Positions 58,390 through 64,000 of a stretch of 64,000 bases of DNA are shown here, piece by piece. The notes beneath the pieces are model-generated. The model saw only the letters and a list, made by a program, of their open reading frames with translations. It did not search any database and was not told where the DNA came from. The DNA is from Typhlomys cinereus. Taxonomy: Eukaryota > Chordata > Mammalia > Rodentia > Platacanthomyidae. The DNA is taken from positions 2,404,472 to 2,468,471 of the forward strand of contig JALPQD010000246.1 of the NCBI GenBank assembly GCA_023101885.1, in the 5' to 3' direction. Position numbers and translations under genes: made by a program. Within the stretch, counting starts at the first letter, position 1; each line of letters begins with the position of its first letter.

Positions 58390-59094
58390 ACAGAGACAAC
58401 TCACAGAAATATAAGGTTACTTGAACACTATTGTCTCTGAAGTTTTTTCTGACTCAAATTTATCTGTCCTGATTCTCTGACTTAGTCAAAGCTCAGATAT
58501 CTTACCCTGTCATTGGATCTTAGCAAGGTTCTTCATGGCAACATATGGTTATTTGTATGCATTTAGCATTATATCTCTCCAATCTGGGGAGTTGATCCCA
58601 CATCTCTAAGGTTGCAAGAAGAGTCATTGATTATTCAGTTCATTTACCTTTTCATTTGTTTTTATAATTGAATGAGGATCCCAGATTTCTCCTAGAAACA
58701 AAAAGCCATATCATAATAATTTACATGGGAATTTGATCATAAATTAAAATCTTTATGCTGCTTAGAATATATGCATTGTCTGTGTAGCTGGCTTTGCTCT
58801 TGAGTACTGACATCAAAACTATTTTTCAAAATAAAACTGCACATTCCTATGAATTTACAGACAATATTTGAAAACTAATAATTTGGTTATTTGAAAACTT
58901 TTTTTGTGTGACCGAGTATATTTAATGTCTGGAAATATTCTTTGTTTGCTTTGATTTTTCTCTTGACCTGTATAGATACTTGGGCTAAGCAAGTGTGCCC
59001 ATGTGGATGTGTGTGAATGTACCATGGCCCTAGTGTGCTGGTCAGAGAACTTTTGGGTGTTGGTGTGATTCTTCATACTTCATCTTTGTCTGAG
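58390..59094. other. No recognised gene or repeat
   Basis: A/T-rich unique-looking DNA. Confidence 0.35.
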
Positions 59095-59292
59095 ACTGGA
59101 TTTCTTCACCAGAGGTTCATGAGCCAAGCTGACAGGTCCACGAGCTTCTGAGGATTCTCGGGTTATTTCCTACAAGCATTTGGAAATTGCAGAGTTTATG
59201 CCACTGCATTTGGCTTTTACATGAAGTCTGGAGATCTGAATCAAGTCCTCAGGCTTTACACAGCAAGCTGTTTTTCTTCTGAACCAGTGCAG
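59095..59292 (-). mobile_element. Degenerate B4-like SINE
   Basis: tctggagatctgaatcaagt, cctcaggctttacacagcaa and gctgtttttcttctgaacca is the reversed order of a B4-type head (ggatccaaactcaggtcctc... gcaagcactttacccactgagcca). The left part is highly diverged. Confidence 0.5.
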
Positions 59293-59734
59293 AACTGGTT
59301 CTAAGCAAATCTTAGACTAGGCAATTAATTTATGGGGCATATCATATTGGATTCTCCAAAATCATGTGTGCAACTTGCTTAATAGTCCCCCAAACCTAAA
59401 AGTCGGGTTATAAGCCAGAAAAACTTTTATAAATTGTATTTATATAGATAGCATTTTCTGCTCTTAAGTAAGTAAATACATTTCTATTGTTAATAATGTT
59501 TAATGAAACTAAAGTGTTTGGTTTCATAAACAGTTACATTTATTTCTCTGGACAGAATCCGATGTACAATGTTGAATGTACAATGAGCTCTGTAGGGTAA
59601 TTAACAGTGATAACAGCTACTAAGAACCCCATATTTCAAGGCTCCTGTAGCTTTGCTGTATTTTCCTTGCATTAACTATTTTATTCTTTTAACAATTTTA
59701 TGAGGAATGTGATCTTATAAAGAATAAAAACCTT

Positions 59735-59822
59735 GGTCTGAGGATGTAGATCAGCAGCAAAGTACTTGTCTAGCATGCTTGAATCCTGAGGTCCATTTCA
59801 TCCTCAACACTGAAAAAACAAA
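59735..59822 (+). mobile_element. ID-type SINE
   Basis: ttggtctgaggatgtagatc, agcagcaaagtacttgtcta, gcatgcttgaatcctgaggt, ccatttcatcctcaacactg and a poly-A tail match the ID (tRNA-Ala-derived) layout ggggatgtagctcagtggta ... cccagcactgaaaa. A-box and box-B positions are recognisable but mutated. Confidence 0.85.
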
Positions 59823-59918
59823 ATACTATTGAAAATCAGATTAAATTCAGAGAAAATAACAAAAAATCATAAATTTTATGCAGCTGGGAACATGAGATAG
59901 CTTATTTTAATAGGACTT

Positions 59919-60337
59919 GTTGCAGTTCACCTGCATGGTTGCTGATAAATGACTACCAAATGGCTTAAGGGAACAAGGCATTTATTGTCTCTTACGATTA
60001 TCTGGTTACATTTCTCAGTCCACCTTGACAGGAGAGTTCACATCAATGCTAAGGCTGAGGGAACTGGCCATACCATCTCTACGTAATGGCTGAGAGAGGG
60101 ATGATCCTTACTTGCCAGACCAGCATGTCTGGCCAAGTGTACACAAGGATGTACAAGCTCTCAACCAGCTGTGTGTATTTTATTCCAGGGCCTAATCTCA
60201 CTCACTATGGGCTGGGCCTTCCTCATCAGCTATACAATCTCCTGCAGGTTTGCTCTGGGCCTAATTCAACCACTAATTCTCTACAGATGTGCCCAGAGCT
60301 CAAACGCTCAACTGTCAAGTTGGGCCCAACTATGACA
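59919..60337 (-). mobile_element. ~410-bp TG...CA repeat, minus strand
   Basis: On minus it starts tgtcatagttgggcccaact and ends aggtgaactgcaaca. It aligns with 50,725-51,132 along the whole length, including the AATAAA near the 3' end. The plus-strand 113-codon frame (60,086-60,427) is antisense to it and not a gene. Confidence 0.78.
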
Positions 60338-60462
60338 ACTCTGGTCTACGACAGGCACTGTACTGTAGATCAGTCTTGGCTAGTTGTCTTTGCTTTGTTC
60401 CTCCGGCTCATTCTTGACACTTGGTAACTGTGATAGTCTTCATTTTAATGATCCGAGTGTAG

Positions 60463-60745
60463 AAGCTGGAGAGATGGCTCAGTGATTAAGCCTCTGCATC
60501 TCAAGGAAAAGGTCCTCAGTTCGGATCCCTGATCCAACATAAAAATGCAATGTGGCAGTGACCTGCACTTCTGACCCATGAAGGCAGAGCCTGGAAAACT
60601 CCACAGCAAAGCAAAGAGGAGGTAACCCAATCCAGAGTGGTTCCTGAAGTCACCCTTGGGCCTCCACAAGCACAAGAGAGAGACACACACACACACACAC
60701 ACACAAAAAAAAAAGCAATAAAAAAGTTTTAAAAACTGAAAAAAA
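60463..60745 (+). mobile_element. tRNA-headed SINE with (CA)n and A-rich tail
   Basis: Well preserved head agctggagagatggctcagt with a clear A box, box-B-like cagttcggatccctgatcc, body gcagagcctggaaaactcca and cacagcaaagcaaagaggag, (CA)n at 60,683-60,704 and an A-rich end. The minus frames starting in MCVCVCV are tail artefacts. No convincing target-site duplication was found. Confidence 0.9.
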
Positions 60746-60894
60746 ATTCAAGTGCACTAACAGACATTTTCATGAGGATTTTGGCCAATACTGAGTTTTC
60801 TTTACACTTACAGCATTGCTTATTATACATCATTATTCCTTTGTTGCAAATAAAGTAGAGAAGTTACATCACAAGGTTGATGAAGAATGATAAG

Positions 60895-61231
60895 CTGTTG
60901 TGTCCCCAAAAGTCAAATGTTGGAGTTCTACTCTCTTCCCCTCATACTCTGAATGTGACTATATTAGAGGGTAGTTAGGTTAAAATACCATCATTGTCTG
61001 TGGGACTGAATGCCGTCTGTCAGGTGCACTTATGAGAAGAGGAAGTCTAGACATAGACACGGGGAGAGGAATGACATGACCACCCAGGGAGAAGACCAAG
61101 AGAAGAGGCCTCAGAAGAAACCATCCCTGCTGGAAGAAGGCTCTCAGATGTCTAGCCTCCAGTTCAAATGAATTTCTGTGTCTAAGACATCTGCTCTGTG
61201 GTCCTTTGCTATATCAACTCTAACAAAGTAG
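60895..61231 (+). mobile_element. Mammalian MaLR/MLT-like LTR
   Basis: gttgtgtccccaaaagtcaa, atgttggagttctactctct, acttatgagaagaggaagtc, agacatagacacggggagag, gaggcctcagaagaaaccat and tgtctagcctccagttcaaa follow closely the consensus of a very common mammal-wide LTR group. It ends with a ttgctatatcaactc-type terminus. Solo LTR, no internal genes. Confidence 0.7.
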
Positions 61232-62129
61232 TGCAGAAGGCAATTCAAAGACATTTGCAAGAATAAGGCATAGGGCAACCATAGAAATGACTTATCCCAC
61301 AATTTGCATTTCTAGTATTGATGGGAGATTACACCTGAGCAGGCAGAATTGTTATTAGTGAAGTATTTCAAAACTTCTGTCTTCTAAGTTCTTACAACTT
61401 TAGGAAGGAGAGAGAAGTAAACACCCAAATCTAGGACAATGCTTATTTCCAATGACCCGCAGGACTATTGAGTGTTTTAGTGTTCAGATCAAATAAGAAA
61501 AAGGGTCTAAGGTCAAAATTAATGCATTTGTAACAATTGATTACCACCTGAAAATTCAGGGAAAATAAACACAGAGAAAGAATAATCAATGGGATAAACT
61601 GCAAAAAAGGAAGAATTTAATGAATGAGGAACACACAAGATGAAAGCAAAACCTACTGGTCTCCAGAAAGACCATCTTTGCTATAGATTAAACTGAACTC
61701 TGAGGAAGCAGACTTCCATTTCTGAGCCTAGCAAGGCTTCATTATTGCAAAGCACAGCTGGATCATCCAGGGGACTTTGCAGAGTTACAGTACAACTCTG
61801 CTTCGTGCTTCTTTATTTCTATGGTGAGGGGTCAGATAATTAACTTTTTAACTCTTCTCACTGGTGCAGTCTTTAAGAGAGCAGAGAGTCTTTCACCTGT
61901 GACTTTTTTCCATTAGCCAGTGTCGCCTCAAGTGCAGAAAACCAAGGAACTTCACAAAATGGTAGCTGCCCAGCTTTCTGTGGCAACCGCATCACATACT
62001 CACCCTTACCTCTGAGGAATTTGTGTTGCAGAACTACGAACCCATGCCAGACCAACAACTGGGTCCTTTTCCCCCTAAGCATCTGAAATCACAAGATCAA
62101 ATGTTTTAGGAACTTTCTAAAATTATTAC
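61232..62129. other. No recognised gene or repeat
   Basis: A/T-rich to mixed, short frames only. Confidence 0.35.
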
Positions 62130-62310
62130 ACAATAAGTACTTGAGAGTTAGCTCAGTGGGCAGGATGCCTACTCATGAGCCTGGCAACCTGCGTTTGAAT
62201 CCTAGAAGCCCACCATGTGGTAGAGGGAGAGAAATGATTACTGAAAGTTATCTTCTGCTTTCCACTCATGAGCCTTGGTATGAATGCATTGTCTCTCTCA
62301 AATAAAAAAA
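62130..62310 (+). mobile_element. B3-like SINE
   Basis: gagagttagctcagtgggca, gatgcctactcatgagcctg, gcaacctgcgtttgaatcct and agcccaccatgtggtagagg follow the B3 order, ending in caaataaaaaaacaac. The head retains a readable A box (tagctcagtgg) and box B (gtttgaatcc). Confidence 0.8.
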
Positions 62311-63259
62311 CAACTACATAATTAAATATAAAATGGTTTTAAAAATATAATAAAATAATTTAAAGTATATGCATGCTTAGAAGCTGAAATCAGTTGGCTA
62401 GATGAGAAGTAAATAGATAATCACAAGTTTCCACTTACTGTGCTAACAGATTTAATTTCTAGGCAGCTAACAACAAGAATGACTGTGATCCTAAAGATAA
62501 ATATGATCAGTTCTTGAGATTTGGGGAGTATATACTTTATTTCAGGCCAACTTCTTAAAAGCATCATACACCTGCTGAGATGCAAAGAAAAATGAACTAT
62601 GCATGCTTTCTTAAAATTATTTCCTTATGGAGGCTGTTCCATTTGTGGGCATTTCCTAGGAATAGTATTAGGCACAAGAGCATTTGGGAAATAGCATTTT
62701 AAGTTCATCTTTATCCTTACAATTTAAGCTAGCTTTAGATTGATGAATAGCTTGTTCCTATTGTAGTCTTAGTTATTTTTGTGAGGTTGATATGCATGTT
62801 GTGCTATATACAGCCTCTTCTTACCCACAAACAGAAACTCTCAGGACAATTATTTGAATTAGCCGTGTGCATCCTTGACTGCGCTAATTTAAAAGAACAA
62901 CAACCTTGTTGGCTCATGATCCCACAAACTGATGAGCTAGACTAGGATCAACTGGGTGATTTTCTGGCTGCCATGGGCTGACTCCCTGGTTGTGGTCCCA
63001 TGTGGTTTCATGGAAGGGTGGGCTTCCTGTTATATCTAGAGCACCACAAGGGTACCTGTTCATCCCTCCACATGATCTCCCATCTTCCAGAATCTATCCA
63101 GGACATGTTCACAGGATGACCCCACACAGAGACTACAGAACTAGGGCGGGATCTGACTTGCTGTCATTTTACCAAACCGACACAGACCTGCAACACAGCT
63201 CACCCTATTTTAGTTTCAGGTTGGTCTTTTAATGTTGTTTATCATAAATTTCTACCAGA
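62311..63259. other. No recognised gene or repeat
   Basis: A/T-rich unique-looking DNA. An 80-codon frame near 62,990 has no domain. Confidence 0.35.
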
Positions 63260-63591
63260 CAGAGATAAATTTAAATGATTTCTTTTTTATTATTATTTTA
63301 TTCAATTGTGTGTGTATGCGTGTGTGTGTGTGTGTATGTATGTATGTGTGTGTATGTACGTATGTGTGGATGGACGAATTCGGGAACCACCATGGACCGC
63401 CTCCATATCCTCCTTGTTTACCCTGCCCTGTGATTCACAGGCTCCGCCCTACCAGGACCAGAAAGGCAGGCCTCCCCACTTCTACCTGCAGTCTATACGT
63501 GGGGTCTAGGATCCGAACTCAGGACCTTCCGCCTGCAAGGCAGAGTCTTAACCCCTGAGCCACTTCTCCAGCCCCAGAGATAAATTTAAAT
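63260..63591 (-). mobile_element. Young tRNA-headed SINE with CA tail and 17-bp target-site duplication
   Basis: The element occupies 63,277-63,574, nearly identical in layout to 25,286-25,580 and 27,741-28,021. Flanks cagagataaatttaaat at 63,260-63,276 and 63,575-63,591 are a perfect 17-bp duplication. The tail includes GT/CA and GTAT units. Confidence 0.95.
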
Positions 63592-64000
63592 AGTAAAATT
63601 GATCAATTGCTGATTTAGATTTTGAATTTGGCTATAAGGTGATTATTACTTGCTCATAGGGTGTTTATTATTTTAGAACTTGGAAGAAGTAACCAAAATG
63701 TAAAAGTGGTATATCAGAAATATTTAGGAAATATGGTGATTTTTTTAATCAGACTTTAATTTGGGAAGGGGGACTCCTAAGCTGAAAAGCAATTGAATTA
63801 TTTGCAACCAAGTGGCTCAGTAAATATGCTATTTTAAAAATCAAAATCTCATAAAAGTATCATGTGCTATACTTTTAACATCTCACCAAGAAAGGAGAAA
63901 GATCTCATGAAGCTCCAAACCTCCTTGAGAGATTGATGAGGACTAATACTGATAGTGAAGAGAATGAAGATGTTTTCCTCCATGGTGCACCCATTGATTT
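63592..64000. other. No recognised gene; edge of window
   Basis: A/T-rich. The last ~120 bp (gattgatgaggactaatact) faintly resemble 33,880-33,900 (gactcatgaggactaacgct), so a repeat may be entering at the window edge. Confidence 0.3.

Noticed and set aside
59735..59822. tRNA gene
   Set aside because: The tRNA-like head belongs to an ID SINE with a poly-A tail. It does not fold as a complete cloverleaf with a conserved anticodon arm. The same applies to the heads of the other SINEs.

Overview
The window looks like gene-poor nuclear DNA from a rodent. The evidence is the repeat content: B1-like (7SL-derived) SINEs, one clear ID-type SINE, several B3/B4-like tRNA-derived SINEs, rodent-type L1 elements, and many copies of a roughly 250-bp tRNA-headed SINE ending in a (CA)n tail. 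The B3/B4-like copies point to a myomorph rodent. I cannot name the species. I found no multi-exon gene, no convincing single-copy coding exon, no structural RNA gene and no CRISPR or prokaryotic system. Almost all open frames are by-products of repeats, microsatellites or chance.

Layout. 1-9.5 kb is mostly unique AT-rich DNA with scattered SINEs, a MaLR-like LTR and a decayed rodent DNA-transposon-like repeat. 9.5-24 kb holds an L1 3' end, more SINEs, a pyrimidine tract at 14.7 kb and a purine tract of about 550 bp at 15.9-16.4 kb grown from a SINE tail. 24-31 kb is mostly unique, with two young SINEs, a 135-bp local duplication and a 79-bp tandem duplication. 31.8-38.9 kb carries old L1 fragments, including a 5'-inverted one, and two rodent repeats. 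40.8-42.7 kb has a 48-bp minisatellite inside a transposon copy and a SINE cluster.

The main features are two L1 elements on the minus strand. L1 copy 1 (43,490-49,838) is structurally full length, with a 15-bp target-site duplication, a 3' UTR, ORF2, ORF1 and a CpG-rich 5' UTR built of a 230-bp tandem monomer. L1 copy 2 (about 52,436-58,378) resembles copy 1 through ORF2 and ORF1, but its 5' leader is unrelated, starting about 55-65 bp upstream of ORF1. Both copies are coding-dead. They share a 128-bp island of perfect identity inside otherwise roughly 15% diverged sequence, and the island carries an in-frame stop codon, which suggests gene conversion.

A roughly 410-bp interspersed repeat starting TG and ending CA occurs three times (36.4, 50.7 and 59.9 kb). 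One copy splits an old L1. The last 4 kb holds an ID element, more SINEs and a MaLR/MLT-like LTR. The most distinctive signals are histories of retrotransposon evolution rather than a new cellular system. All family names come from memory of consensus sequences, without a database search.
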